A stretch of DNA of 64,000 nucleotides from Mesostigma viride (taxonomy: Eukaryota > Streptophyta > Mesostigmatophyceae > Mesostigmatales > Mesostigmataceae): NCBI GenBank assembly GCA_009746045.1, contig RPFO01000667.1:4054273-4118272 (forward strand), in the 5' to 3' direction. Below are positions 1 to 11,204 of the stretch, one piece after another; positions within the stretch are counted from its first letter, which is position 1, and each line of letters opens with the position of its first letter. A program made the position numbers and the translations under genes. The notes beneath the pieces were generated by a model. It worked only from the letters and a program-made list of their open reading frames with translations, had not been told where the DNA came from and did no database searches.

Positions 1-1791
1 ACGAATCGGCAGCAATTTTGTTTGGAAACAGCAGGGTATCATAACACACACGGTGCCGGGATGGATCGATCGGGACATGTCCTATATGCCATGGGTTCAA
101 GGAGGCTTGGGCTTACATAATATGGAGTGGCGTTTATGGTCAGTGTACACCAGACAGATCTTAACCGCGTTCATAGGCGTAAACGCACACCCTGGTTGTA
201 TGTTGGCACAAGAAGCTCTCGCCACAACCTATACCCACACCAATGGTACATCATGGCACTTGGGGGCAGCAATACTTACATGTGCGCTCACTTCGTACAA
301 AGGCTTACCATGGTACTGGGCACGTATGTGGAAAGGTTATAAGAACCTAAAACCGGACAGAATTGCTCACCCTACCACGAGGGAAGAGGTGGCACGCCAA
401 CCATTATATTTCAATGATTTGCTGCGCGATAGTGAGCATAATGTGTTTGGTGTTTTAAGCGGCCGCAACCCATATGAGGGCTTTTTGACGGCCACCCCGC
501 CAGTTACGCGAATCATCGATTTATACGCGGCTGACGGTGACCGATATCGCCTTCTGACATACACGGAAATCAGCGCGTGGATCGCAAACATGCCCAGCCG
601 ACCAGCTTGGGACAACCTTCTACAAGCAATTCCCGCAGGATGGCATACCCTCATGACAACCCCGCGCAAACCCCTACAAATCGGGGAATGGGTGAGCTAT
701 TACCCGGATCGCGACACGTCCGTACATAAGGGCTGCATCGTTGCGGTCGCGTCGACGTGCGTTACCATACAATTGCTCCAGGAGACACCAGACGGTCAAG
801 GACTTCTCGGCAAATTGATTACATCGTATGCCTACATTCCAGCATGTCAATGTCACCGCATTCGAGTGGTCCCGTGGTCACTGTCACAGGCGTGCATGTT
901 ACCCCTGGACCCCACCACAGTGATACGTGACACCACATGGCTACATGTTGGCAAGGGGCGCCTGGACACGCTTGCTCTAGACCCGCTAGAATTTGGGTGG
1001 GTCCTCACATCTGGCGGCACCCCAACGACGAAGTGCCTTTTCGAGTACACGGCAGACTGGGGATACCGGCTACTTCTACATAAAAATCATAGGATGCACC
1101 CGGGTCGCCTGCGCTGGCACCCCGAGTGGCCGGGCTACACCTGGATCAAGAACATTACCTTGGCAGTTGATCACCCATTGGTTGACAAGCGGGCCACCGA
1201 CGTCCAGCACCTGCTTATGCATCGGGCCATCGGGGTCAATTCCCAACTGCACCACCGGTACTCCCACGCGGCGGCGTGCTTATGCAACTTTCCAGATGAA
1301 ACAATTGAGCACAGATTTCTGGACTGCCAACTCGCAGGGGTTTGGCAATGGCTGCTGGGTATATGGGCCAAGTGGATGGCTATTACAGCTCCCCCACCAC
1401 CGTCACACTATCTACGGTTATTTTCGGCATCACGGGATTACGGGACGCGAGCCTCACAGCCAACCAGATGGCATGGATATGGCTCCGCACGACGATGCTT
1501 CACACCATATGGCAAGTTCGCAACGAGACCGTATTCACGTTACGTGCCGCGTACACGAGAGGTGCCGTGGTCCGCCGGTTTATCTCATCTTGGAACCTGG
1601 CTATGCGTCGTTACTGGCTCCTGGCGACGGAACAACACAAAGTATGGGACCCGGGCCCTAACAATGACACCCCCAGCCCACTGGAAGTCTTCCATGCACT
1701 CATGGGCATGAACCACGTCTTTACACGTATGCCGGATGACGATATATCTACAGTACACTGGCTACCTTGGTCGCAGGGCGCGCCTTATTAA
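1..1791 (+). mobile_element. LINE (non-LTR retrotransposon) 3' part: end of reverse transcriptase ORF with zf-RVT zinc finger
   Basis: The reading frame runs from the left edge to about 1350. It has the post-RT region typical of LINE ORF2 proteins: GGLGLHNMEWRLWSVYTRQI near 110-160, then a zf-RVT-type zinc-binding segment with CLCNFPDETIEHRFLDC at about 1278-1330. The similarity then passes to another frame. There LRTTMLHTIWQVRNETVF (about 1480-1535) matches the usual W..RN motif after the zf-RVT finger, and that frame ends at 1789-1791. A frameshift must therefore lie near 1340-1430, so the copy is broken. The 5' part with the RT catalytic core is outside the window. ORF2 normally nicks the target and reverse-transcribes the element's RNA. 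Assignment to LINE is firm; the clade is not resolved. Confidence 0.8.
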
Positions 1792-2639
1792 TGCGGGCAC
1801 CCCAATTTAGGCACAACTAGGCATTTCAGGCTATTTTTGGCATACCTGGGTCACCTTAACTGTTATATGGAAATAAACTAACACCCATTTCACCGGAAAA
1901 TGCATTGACCCCGGCTATGGTGAGTGGCTTGCATGATATGGTGCTTTTCAAGATGCATTTTTGAATTAGGCATTTCATTAAAATGTTTAAGAAGTCATTA
2001 ATAATCAATTGCACGAATCACTTCCATCCGATGTTGTCAACGTGGGCTTCATGATGAAATCGTGGAGATGACGCACATGAAGTTCACGGAACATCTTAGG
2101 TAATAAATCAAGCCGTTACGGCAGTAGAACCTTGGCCGATGAGGGTGGCGTCTTGAAGCTGTTGTCACCCTCAAGTCCGCTCGGCCAGGGGTAATCGCCC
2201 ATGTTGATTTGAAAGGTACCGCCGTCCATATGGCGGCTCCGCTTTTGGTGCGAGTTGACCAACTTCCCGTCTTAATCATTCCGGATTGCCTGCAGTTCAT
2301 TCCGCCTTTGTCCAAGTAAGACAGCAACTGTCACGCACTCATAGAAAACGCAAAATGCCCCGAATGCAGTTACGGCCATACGGTAGCGAGGAATAGCAGT
2401 TGAAATTTCTAGTACACAGGCAACCAGTAAGAAAAGGGACGATGCGTGCACCACCACCAATACGTACGTGCATCCCTCTCTTGAAAATGACAGCATCTTC
2501 CATGCCGTCCAAGAAAAACGCAACGTATTTAACATGAACCCGAATGCAGTTACGGTCGTAGAGTAGTGAGGACTGGCAGCTGAAAGTTCCAGTTGATGGG
2601 CTGAGAATAAGGAAAAAAATGATGCGTGCACTCACCTAC
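1792..2639. other. No gene recognised; contains a diverged duplicated segment
   Basis: No convincing coding sequence is seen. Two diverged copies of a roughly 91-bp segment lie at 2360-2450 and 2540-2630. Both begin CCGAATGCAGTTACGG and end GATGCGTGCA, about 180 bp apart. The segment 1861-1905 loosely resembles the AT-rich end of the tandem unit at 30065-30360, which suggests mobile-element debris. Confidence 0.4.
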
Positions 2640-3890
2640 CCTATTACGTCCCTCCCATGGCGAGGAACCAGCAAAACCACCCACATACCCTGTTGTGTCC
2701 CTCCCTTGACAAGGAACAAGCACGTGCACATGCCCCACCCCACATGCATGCCTCCCTTGACAAGAATCGAACGGGCACGTGCACCCACCTACCCGATGTG
2801 CACCCCTCCTTTGACAAGGAACAAGCACGTGCACGTGCCTACCCCACATGCATGCCTCCCTTGACAAGAATCGAATGAGCACGTGCACCCACCCACCCTG
2901 TGTGCACCCCTCCTTTGACAAGGAACAAGCACGTGAACTCACCTACACTACGCGCGTCCCTCCCTTGACAAGGAATAGGCACGTGCACATGCCTACCCCA
3001 CATCCATGCCTCCCCTGACCAGTAACAAGCACGTGCACCCACCTACCCTACGTGCATCCCTCCTGTGACATGGAACAAGCACGTGCACCCACCAACCCTA
3101 TGTACGTGCCTCTTGACAAGCAACAAGCACGTGCACCCACCTACCCTAAGTGCCCCCCTCCTTCGACAAGGAACAAGCATGTGCACTCACCTACCGTACG
3201 TGAATCCCTCCCTTGGCAAGGACCAAGCACGTGCACCCACCTACCCGATGTCCGCCCCTCCCTTGATAAGGTACGAGCATGCCCACCCACCTACCCTACC
3301 TGCATCCCTCCCTTGACATGGAACAACCATGTGCACATTCCTACTCCACATGCCCCCCTCCTTTGACAAGGAACAAGCATGTGCACTCATCTACCGCACG
3401 TGCATCCCTCCCTTGACAAGGAACAAGCAAGCCCACCCACCTACCCTACCTGCATCCCTCCCTTGACATGAAACAAGCACGTGCACATGCCTACCCCACA
3501 TGCATGCCTCCCTTGACAAGGAACGAGCACGTGCACCCACCCACCCTGTGTGCACCCCTCCTTTGACAAGGAACAAGCACATGAACTCACCTACACTACG
3601 TGCGTCCCTCCCTTGACAAGGAATAAGCACGTGCACATGCCTACCCCACATCCATGCCTCCCCTGACCAGTAACAAGCACGTGCACTCACCTACCCTACG
3701 TATGTGCCTCTTGACAAGGACCAAGCTCGTGCACCCACCTACCATACGTGAATCCCTCCCTTGACAAGGTACACGCATGCCCACCAACCTACCCTACGTG
3801 GGCCCCTCCCTTGATAAGGTACAAGCATGACCAGCCACCTACCCCGCGAGCCTCCCTACTTTGACAAGGAACAAGCATGTGGGCCCGCTA
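2640..3890. repeat. 51-bp minisatellite array
   Basis: About two dozen imperfect copies follow one another of a unit near 51 bp, built around CCTCCCTTGACAAGGAACAA then GCACGTGCACCCACCTACCC. Copies differ by substitutions and small indels, and some are shortened. Stops are rare in several frames because the unit length is a multiple of three; the long open frames here are a by-product of the repeat and are not called as genes. Confidence 0.9.
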
Positions 3891-4908
3891 GCATGGCAGC
3901 AAGGAAGACATTACCCTAACATGGCATGGCCAAAGCAAAAGAGACAGAGAAGTCAATGGAGAGAGAGCTCCTAAGAACTCCTAGTAAAATTGGAAACCAT
4001 GGAGGGCAAAAAACGTTCAACAACTTACGATGGGCATCGGCACATACAGAGAAGCCCAGGTGTGCCAGGTGTAAAATAAGCGAGATTGAAGTGTCGCCTA
4101 CCTCGTGGGAGACTTTTTGTATCTGGTAAACAATGAAAGCGAGTGGAAAGATGGACAACGTGAAAATAACATACAATCGACTGCAATGCATGCAAAGAGG
4201 ACAGAATCAGTAATAAAGCGCGCTGCATTCAGGCAGCGCTGAGCAATTGAACGGTGAACAATTTAATCCGGAACGCATTGTCTACGCGACTCGATGCGAC
4301 TAAACGTGGCATGCATACGCGGTCGCTGACTGAAGACATTGTGTACCTGGCTCAGCAAGGTGCGCTTGCAGCCGCTTTCTTAAATATGCCGCAGGCGCAC
4401 GATGTAACGAATTGAAGTTTGCATGTAGTAACAAAGGCAAGAAAAGCGGTGTAGCTGGCTACCGACTACGCCATAGTAAGCTGTATCGGAGTTGGCGCTG
4501 CCGATGGCTGGAAACGGATGACCGAATCATGCTAAACTGGGGCTCCAAAAGGGCTTGTCATGCATCCTAGTGCGCCTTTTGCTTTTTTTTCTTCAAGCAT
4601 CGTGAGCATGCGGGTTTAGGGGGGCGCTTATTCTTTCACCACTATCAGTCGGCTGGACTGCAATCGGCATAGCCAGCGCAAGGTGATGCAAGGGCAGGCA
4701 AACTTTACCAGCTCGTTCAAGGCTCGTTGATGAAATTCAAACATCTAGGCGGCGCGTCTGCAACGGCTCATCGCAATTCGAATTCGCAAGCAGAACCCTC
4801 GTTACACGTGGCGCATGCAGAGATCTGCTTCGGGCGGCTTGGCGTATCTCACTGCGTCGTGACTCGAGTAGATAGTCAGCCTAGTTGGTACTCTGGGGGC
4901 CTCGAGTT
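3891..4908. other. No gene recognised
   Basis: Mixed-composition sequence between the minisatellite and the 152-bp satellite. Open frames are short and overlap on both strands. No motif, RNA gene or terminal repeat was recognised. Confidence 0.4.
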
Positions 4909-5282
4909 CGGCAGTCCCCTATTCGGAAATCCCGGATCATATGTACTCCACACTATGTACTCTTGGAGTACATAGTGTGCCACCCTATGTACTCTTGGAG
5001 TACATAGTGTGGAGTACATAGTCACTCCTTCCTATGTAATACGGGCGTGTCTCACCGCGTCGGCAGTCCCCTATTCGGAAATCCCGGATCATATGTACTC
5101 CGGACTATGTACTCTTGGAGTACATAGTGTGCCACCCTATGTACTCTTGGAGTACATAGTGTGGAGTACATAGTCACTCCTTCCTATGTAATACGGGCGT
5201 GTCTCACCGCGTCGGCAGTCCCCTATTCGGAAATCCCGGATCATATGTACTCCGGACTATGTACTCTTGGAGTACACACTCC
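4909..5282. repeat. 152-bp satellite with internal hairpins (left part)
   Basis: Units begin CGGCAGTCCCCTATTCGG at 4909, 5061 and 5213, a constant 152-bp period. Each unit carries hairpins such as CACACTATGTACTC-TTG-GAGTACATAGTGTG. The third unit is broken off at about 5282 by the inserted element at 5283-6256, and the array resumes after it. Confidence 0.85.
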
Positions 5283-6256
5283 CAGTGTTTTTTTTAGTGG
5301 CGATACACCGCCAAATGTGGCGGTGTGGCACTTTTTTTGGCAAAATGTGGCGGTGCCACCCACTTGGACAGGGCACCCAAGAAGCCACAATTTGGCCGTG
5401 CTGTTCTACTTTGTAGTTTCGTTTCGCCACAGGGTGGCCGTGCCTGAAGTTCACTCTAGTACAGGCTACGCCACAATTGGCGGTGTCAGCCGGTCTTCCG
5501 GCCGGCGTTCCGCCACAAGCCTCCCTAGTACTAGAACTACTATGAGTATTACTATGACTGACTGACTTACTGACTGCATAGTGCATGTACGTAGAGCCCG
5601 GCCAAGTGCCAAGTGGCAAGTGGCCCGCTGCCAGAGACCAGAGTGCACTGTGCAGACTGCAGCTTGTGTGCATTTTCTGGCTTCAGCTGGCTGGCGGCCT
5701 GGCGGCTGGCGCCTCAGTTCCAGTCACTCGCCAGCCATACAGTACTGTACTGCATTGCATTGACTATGTGTTTCGACTTTCGGCACTTCAGTAATCCTTT
5801 TGTTAAGCAGTGGCTGTAGTGGTAATCGTTGTTGTTAATTTACCAAGTACGCCCGGCGCCGATGCCTGAGACGGAGACGCTCGCCCGCCTTGTGTACAGG
5901 CATTCACGCCTTAAGTTGGGTTCGAGGTTTTTGGTCAACCCAACTTCAGGCGTGAACCCAACTTAAGGCGTGAATGATTCTAATAAATTCTACTAGTTTG
6001 AACTTAAGATAATTAAACATACTGTTCTGAACTACTTTGAACTTGGAATGCCAGTACGGCGCCGCGCCGCGCTGACCCCGCTGCCGGTAGGGTCATTTGC
6101 TGCACCAAAAAGCCAGCCCGCCACACGTGGCCGTGCCAAGCCCAATTTTAATTGGCTTAAAGCCACACATTGGCCGAGTAAACTGAAGTTTTCATAGTTC
6201 GAAACGCCACAAGTGGCCTAGCGCCACTAGTAACGAAAACCTTAAAAAAAACACTG
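5283..6256. mobile_element. hAT-like non-autonomous DNA transposon (MITE)
   Basis: The 974-bp segment interrupts the 152-bp satellite. It starts CAGTGTTTTTTTTAG and ends with the inverse, CTTAAAAAAAACACTG; hAT elements commonly begin CAGTG or CAGGG. Flanks AGTACACA (5271-5278) and AGTACATA (6257-6264) may be a decayed 8-bp target duplication, which would leave four extra bases at the left end. The interior has many subterminal palindromes of the form GCCACA..TGGC, for example near 5305, 5350, 5470, 6120 and 6210, as expected of transposase-binding repeats. No transposase is encoded. A smaller hairpin element sits inside at 5897-5976. Confidence 0.65.
5897..5976. repeat. Dispersed hairpin element, copy 1
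   Basis: An 80-bp imperfect palindrome reading CATTCACGCCTTAAGTTGGG and returning as CCCAACTTAAGGCGTGAATG. Related copies lie at 33120-33264 and 45122-45199. It is nested inside the hAT-like element. Confidence 0.75.
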
Positions 6257-6490
6257 AGTACATAGTGTGCCACCCTATGTACTCTTGGAGTACATAGGGT
6301 GGAGTACGTAGTTACACCTTCCTATGTAATACGGGGGTGTAATCATATGTAATCATGTGTAATCATCGGTAAAAATCGGTAATCATTTGTCCTTTTTTGG
6401 TAATCATGTACGTGTAATCATGTGTAATCATGTGTAATCATCGGTAAAAATCGGTAATCATTTGTCCTTTTTTGGTAATCATTTCGGTCA
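6257..6490. repeat. 152-bp satellite (right part) and 72-bp-class TAATCATG repeat
   Basis: The hairpin satellite resumes with GAGTACATAGTGTGCCACCC. From about 6340 it passes into two copies of a GTGTAATCATCGGTAAAAAT module, followed in each by CGGTAATCATTTGTCC and a T-run. The stretch up to 6629 shows nothing else. Confidence 0.75.
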
Positions 6491-6629
6491 GGGTCACGTG
6501 TGCTTGTCTGCATGATCGATCGTCCAGACAAGCTGCACTGCCCCTAAGACCCTAACTTACACAAGATGATGGAGTAGTTTGGTGTTGAAAGGGAAGGTCG
6601 AAAGCCTGCGCTTAATGCACCACCCGTAA

Positions 6630-7829
6630 TTACGAGCGAAAGTACAGCCACCATGGAAAATCCCGTTGACATCGCGCAAAAACAGGCCAAGAGAAAGCGG
6701 CAAGTGGCCGAAGCGGCCCGCCGGTGGAGGTTGAAAAAGAGGGGGAAGAAGAGGGGGACGACTCAATGCATACGTAGTCAGGCGATGGAGGGTGGCAACG
6801 CCGCCACCCCTGGACGATGGTGCTGTTCCACACCGCGCTCCTCGCCTTCAGTTGAGCCGGCGTGTAGTTCTCGTCGAGGCTGAAGTCGCCGGGCTGGAGC
6901 AGACGACGTGCTCCCAGCACGAGGCGTTTGTCGTGCATGGAGGCCATGGTGACGACGACCAGGCCCGGAGGGCCTGGCAGCCGAATGGCTCGTTCAATGA
7001 CAACACGGTTCTGGAGCTGCATCTTCCCCAGAAACGCTGGGCCGCGCAGCTCCTCGGCAAGTGAGTGTGCTGTCTCATGTGCTGCCGCGCCTGTCTGGAA
7101 GCCTTTGATTACCATATTGCGCTGGCGTTGCTGCACTGCATTCTGGGTGACCGCAGCGGTAGCTGCAGACTTGGCCGCCTGTTGAACGATGGTGGTCAAC
7201 TGCTTGCCGGTGACGTCGGCAAACGTGGTAGTTTTGGCGGGGGCTGCCATGGCTTTCTTCAGCTCCAGCAATTGTGCCGTCGCAGCTGCAGACGCCTCCG
7301 TCAGGACCTTAATGTCGCCCTGCACGGTCGTAAAAGACTGTGCGACGTCCTGCAGCTGCACGTTAACATCGGTCGCGGGGGCTGGCCTGGCGATGGTCGT
7401 CGCCGGCAGCTCGACAAGTTCAGGGCAGCACGAAATAAGACAGGCAAGCCGACGCTGGCGCTCATCCCAATGAGGCCATTCATCCGAAGCAGCCTCCATA
7501 ACCTGGCCGCTCTTAGGGTGGCGAATCGGGGCGTCGTTGTCGTTGCGGAGCTTCAGCACGCTTGTCACAGCGGCGTCATTGTAGGCGAGTAAGGTATCGA
7601 TGTCTGCCAGGCTCAAACGCTGGCCTGGCATGTAGAATGAGGAAGAAATGGCGTCCGGCAAGGAGGTTTCAGCAGCTATCGGAGTTGCTTCCGAAGTTGC
7701 TTCCGAAGTCTTGGATCGCTTGTTAGCGGCGTTCTTGGCGACGACAATGTCGTGGGCGATTTTGTTTGCAGCAATCTGGGCATCAATAGAATCGGCGGCA
7801 AGAGCTGAAGACGATGCGGGGACCTCCAT
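6630..7829 (-). CDS. LINE ORF1-like nucleic-acid-binding protein
   Basis: The frame from the first ATG (7829) encodes about 399 aa. Residues from about 1 to 225 are Ala-rich and helical, with a coiled-coil-like stretch (QDVAQSFTTVQGDIKVLTEA). Then comes an RRM-like block: RNMVIKGFQTGAAAHETAHS, RVVIERAIRLPGPPGLVVVT, DKRLVLGARRLLQPGDFSLD, ENYTPAQLKARSAVW. That order (V.KG, R.ER..RLP, VV..., DKR.VL.ARR, ..D...TPAQ..AR..W) is the signature of LINE ORF1p, an RNA chaperone that coats element RNA. The last ~65 residues look less coding and may follow a frame loss. No ORF2 partner lies downstream on the minus strand, so the copy is 5'-only. The sense of the RRM block rules out the overlapping plus-strand frames. 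Confidence 0.65.
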   Translation of the reverse strand: MEVPASSSALAADSIDAQIAANKIAHDIVVAKNAANKRSKTSEATSEATPIAAETSLPDAISSSFYMPGQRLSLADIDTLLAYNDAAVTSVLKLRNDNDAPIRHPKSGQVMEAASDEWPHWDERQRRLACLISCCPELVELPATTIARPAPATDVNVQLQDVAQSFTTVQGDIKVLTEASAAATAQLLELKKAMAAPAKTTTFADVTGKQLTTIVQQAAKSAATAAVTQNAVQQRQRNMVIKGFQTGAAAHETAHSLAEELRGPAFLGKMQLQNRVVIERAIRLPGPPGLVVVTMASMHDKRLVLGARRLLQPGDFSLDENYTPAQLKARSAVWNSTIVQGWRRCHPPSPDYVCIESSPSSSPSFSTSTGGPLRPLAAFSWPVFARCQRDFPWWLYFRS

Positions 7830-7849
7830 AGCTACGTTTAATAGCACCT

Positions 7850-8040
7850 AGACGAGGGCAGGGGGCGCAGGCACACTGATCACATGCGTGGTGCCGCCAT
7901 AATGTGCAGAAAAATAGCGAGATCTGCTGGGCAGGCCGCTGGCGATAACTTGCGAAATCCTGGGCAATGGCTGCCCAAAATTAGATTGGCGTGTTCGTCA
8001 TCAAAAGGCGAGTCTATTGCAATTTACCCGACCAAATTTC
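7850..8040. other. No gene recognised
   Basis: Short spacer between the LINE ORF1 5' end and the GGGA array; nothing recognised. Confidence 0.4.
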
Positions 8041-8404
8041 ATCATGGATGGATGGATGGAGGGAGGGAGGGAGGGAGGGATGGAGGGAGGGAGGGAGGGA
8101 GGGAGGGAGGGAGGGAGGGAGGGAGGGAGGGAGGGAGGGAGGGAGGGAGGGAGGGAGGGAGGGAGGGAGGGAGGGAGGGAGGGAGGGAGGGAGGGAGGGA
8201 GGGAGGGAGGGAGGGAGGGAGGGAGGGAGGGAGGGAGGGAGGGAGGGAGGGAGGGAGGGAGGGAGGGAGGGAGGGAGGGAGGGAGGGAGGGAGGGAGGGA
8301 GGGAGGGAGGGAGGGAGGAGGGAGGGAGGGAGGGAGGGAGGGAGGGAGGGAGGGAGGAGGGAGGGAGGGAGGGAGGGAGGGAGGGATGGATGGATGGATG
8401 GATG
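8041..8404. repeat. (GGGA)n tetranucleotide microsatellite with ATGG edges
   Basis: An almost pure GGGA/GGAG array of about 330 bp is bounded on both sides by a few ATGG units. Two places lose one base (GGAGGAGG). The long Gly-Arg-Glu open frames are repeat translations, not genes. Confidence 0.95.
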
Positions 8405-8408
8405 TTCT

Positions 8409-8451
8409 TAATTAATTAATTAATTAATTAATTAATTAATTAATTAATGGT
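8409..8451. repeat. (TTAA)n microsatellite
   Basis: TTAA repeats directly after the GGGA/ATGG array. The same tail type follows the LINE 3' ends in this window. Confidence 0.9.
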
Positions 8452-8509
8452 CAAATTAAAGGCAATCATGGTAGATGAAGCGAGACAAATCATGCCTGGA
8501 CGCATGGCG

Positions 8510-8735
8510 ATGTAAGAGCCCCCCCTCCCCCACGCCAGGAGGAAGGGGTGCGTGACTGAGTAGAGTAGTTAGGATTTTGTATTAAGAGAGACAACTTTGT
8601 ATATTATCAAGGAGACAACTTGGTATATAAGATTAGAGTGATCATGAGATCAGCTAGTCTTCGCGGCTCAGTTCTAATGCACCCACCCCCATCAGTCCAT
8701 GGAATACGTGCTCCTGCTCCAGATCCTTAATTAAG
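8510..8735 (+). mobile_element. LINE 3' untranslated fragment
   Basis: The stretch GAGTAGAGTAGTTAGGATTT matches the post-ORF2 sequence of the minus-strand LINEs at 15-17 kb, and CCATGGAATACGTGCT matches their region just before the tail. Two copies of a GAGACAACTT/GGTATATAAG-type segment are inserted. Remnant only. Confidence 0.5.
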
Positions 8736-8946
8736 GCCAAAATGAGTCCCTTCCAAACAACGTTTGCACTTAGATAGTTCTAGACGAATTATGCCCGACG
8801 AAGCTGGAACTTAACAGCCACAATGAATTACGGTTGTTCAGACCTTGAACAACGCCTCAGGGCATTTGGAGCCCTGAATGGTAACAAATGCTAACAAGGT
8901 AGTGTTGCTATCAATAATGATTTTAAAAATTAATATGATGTCATGA

Positions 8947-9618
8947 ATTAATTAATTACTTATCAACATCTCTCCGTTGGGAGTAAATGTAGCACATATC
9001 CCTGAGTATACTGGAGGGGGGCGGTCATCCACGTTGACCACAAGCCCTGGCAGCCCCCTCCTGCCACCTCAGACTAGGAATATATATACCAGTAGTGTAG
9101 ATTAGTAAGGCTTAGCCTAGCATGTGGCCCCCGCGCATGTGCGCCCATAATGGCCCCCATGGATGATGCCTTCAACATTTAGCCATGCTTTGTCTATAAT
9201 GGGACCCCCATGGATGTTGCATTAAGAATTTAGCCATGCTATGCCATGCAGAGAGATGCTCTCTGTCGAGAAGCCATGTCCTAGCTCTTGTATAGCCATG
9301 ATGATCTTCCTCCCTCACAGGCATGCTCCCCCCTTACCCGGGCATAGCGTGATAGACCATGAGGGTGCAGGTGCCTTGGTGCACCTAGAGCAGGGGTAGC
9401 TTACATTCCCACCCTTGCATGAAGTAGCCTAGAATGTATTAAAAGCCATATGCCCCTTCTCAGGGCTATGTGCTACATCTACTCCCAACGGAGTGATGTT
9501 GATAATTAATTAATATCCCTGAGAAGGGGCATATGGCTTTTAATACATTCTAGGCTACTTCATGCAAGGGTGGGAATGTAAGCTACCCCTGCTCTAGGTG
9601 CACCAGGGCACCTGCACC
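8947..9618. repeat. Two LINE tails in inverted orientation plus a 102-bp-arm inverted repeat
   Basis: At 8947-9005 a LINE 3' end lies in minus orientation (TTAATTAAT tail, then CTCCGTTGGGAG, then TGTAGCACATA). At 9466-9516 one lies in plus orientation (TGTGCTACAT, CTCCCAACGGAG, then a TTAAT tail). Separately, 9364-9465 is nearly the reverse complement of 9517-9618, giving 102-bp arms around a 51-bp centre. The palindrome thus contains a LINE terminus at its centre. Confidence 0.7.
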
Positions 9619-10159
9619 ACCATGTCATATTACAACCAAAACTGGTCGTCATCATGCAAGCATCTGAAGCATGGTCGCAAAACTTCGTGTGCAAAATCTC
9701 ATGTCATAAGGAGCCCAACATTATGACAATTGCCAGGCTTTGTAAAGATTTTTTATTTAACGATGACTACAGCACAAACAGTGAGCGAAACCCTGGTGCA
9801 TGTGAATGCCTGAGTGGCGACTGTTCCTAACAGAATGCAAGATGTAAGGTAGACATTGCGAGTATGCCACAAATGTGTGATGTGCAGTGCACATGCATGT
9901 GAGCTACCATGGTCCGGATTCTCCCGATTTCTGGCCTGCGCTGGTTGTCTCCTTGATGTATACCCCATGACACCATACTTCTAAACTACTTAAGAACCTT
10001 GGCACATTGCAAAATGGGAAAGAAAGCTGAACAATACATGCAACATCACTCACTAACACAGCCATGTGATTGCTACCAACACGTACCATGTACGTCCTGT
10101 GTGAAATTATTGGCAACGACACGCCAAGCAAACGCCAAGGTATAGTATAACTGCGACAG
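9619..10159. other. No gene; carries a member of the GGTTGTCTCCTTGAT repeat family
   Basis: Sequence 9904-9955 (GCTACCATGGTCCGGATTCT through GGTTGTCTCCTTGAT) recurs nearly unchanged at 22675-22725. No coding or RNA feature was recognised in the rest. Confidence 0.45.
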
Positions 10160-11204
10160 GCTGGCACATGTCACCTGGCATCCACGTATGCTCACCCCAA
10201 GGCATTGGCATATCCCCATGTCTATATCCGTTGCCCTTTGTGCGTACCGAGTCACCCATGCAGTCACCCACCCATGCATCCACCTGGCCCACCCACACAA
10301 GTACTCATACACTTGCGCACCTGAGTACCCAGCCACCCACTGGTCCACCCACCCGGTGACCCAGCCAGCCAGCCACGCACCTACTAAACCAACCTATCTA
10401 ACCACTCGTGCACCCAGGCACCCAGCCACATACCCACCCACTGGGACATCCACCCACCCAGCTAGCCACATATGCAATCTACCCACCTAGGCAATAAGGA
10501 GGCATTCACCCATCCTTTTATCCAGGCACCCATTACTAAAACCACGCAGCCACCTAACCACCCAGCCAGCTGGCCCCATGTGTGCCCACCGGGCCGCCCA
10601 CCCCTGACCCACCCACGCCCCTTCCCACTCGACCACTCTTTCCCCCCATACCCTTATACCCACCGACCTGCACCCACTCACCCTCACACATCCACATCCT
10701 CTCAGCCAGTCACCCACCCATCTCACCCCTAACATGCACAGCCCTCCACCCGCGATAGGTGAGTCGATCCCAACTACAAAACCACCCACCCACCCATATC
10801 CGTGCACCCACCCACCCATCTACCTTCCCCATCGCTCACCCCACCCACTTCTAATCACAGCTACACATCCACCCGCCACAAACCAACGGTGCAAATCCTC
10901 CAGCCCATGAAACAGTTTCACTCAGGCATCCAATAATGCACCCACCTAGGAGTTCCCAAACCCCGTCGATCCCCCAGCCACCTGGCGATTCACTTATAAG
11001 CAACCACCCTTGCACCCATCCACCCACCATAACCACCCACCCACCCGCCCTCCCTCCCTCCCTCCCTCCCTCCCTCCCTCCCTCCCTCCCTCCCTCCCTC
11101 CCTCCCTCCCTCCCTCCCTCCCTCCCTCCCTCCCTCCCTCCCTCCCTCCCTCCCTCCCTCCCTCCCTCCCTCCCTCCCTCCCTCCCTCCCTCCCTCCCTC
11201 CCGC
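10160..11204. repeat. CCCA-rich low-complexity region ending in a pure (CCCT)n array
   Basis: 10160-11047 is a degenerate CACCCACC/CAGCCA landscape. 11048-11202 is essentially pure CCCT. Frames through it encode Pro/His/Thr or Gly/Arg/Glu runs and are not called. Confidence 0.9.

Noticed and set aside
2640-3890. CRISPR-like array
   Set aside because: Units are contiguous and vary along their whole length, with no repeat/spacer structure; this is a minisatellite in a eukaryotic context.
6653-6883. Basic plus-strand frame (MENPVDIAQKQAKRKRQVAE)
   Set aside because: It overlaps the end of the minus-strand LINE ORF1 region and has no recognisable motif beyond a basic cluster. The weak end of that ORF1 leaves some doubt, so it is noted here rather than called.
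8041-8404. Long Gly-Arg-Glu reading frames
   Set aside because: Direct translation of a GGGA microsatellite; no sequence information beyond the repeat.
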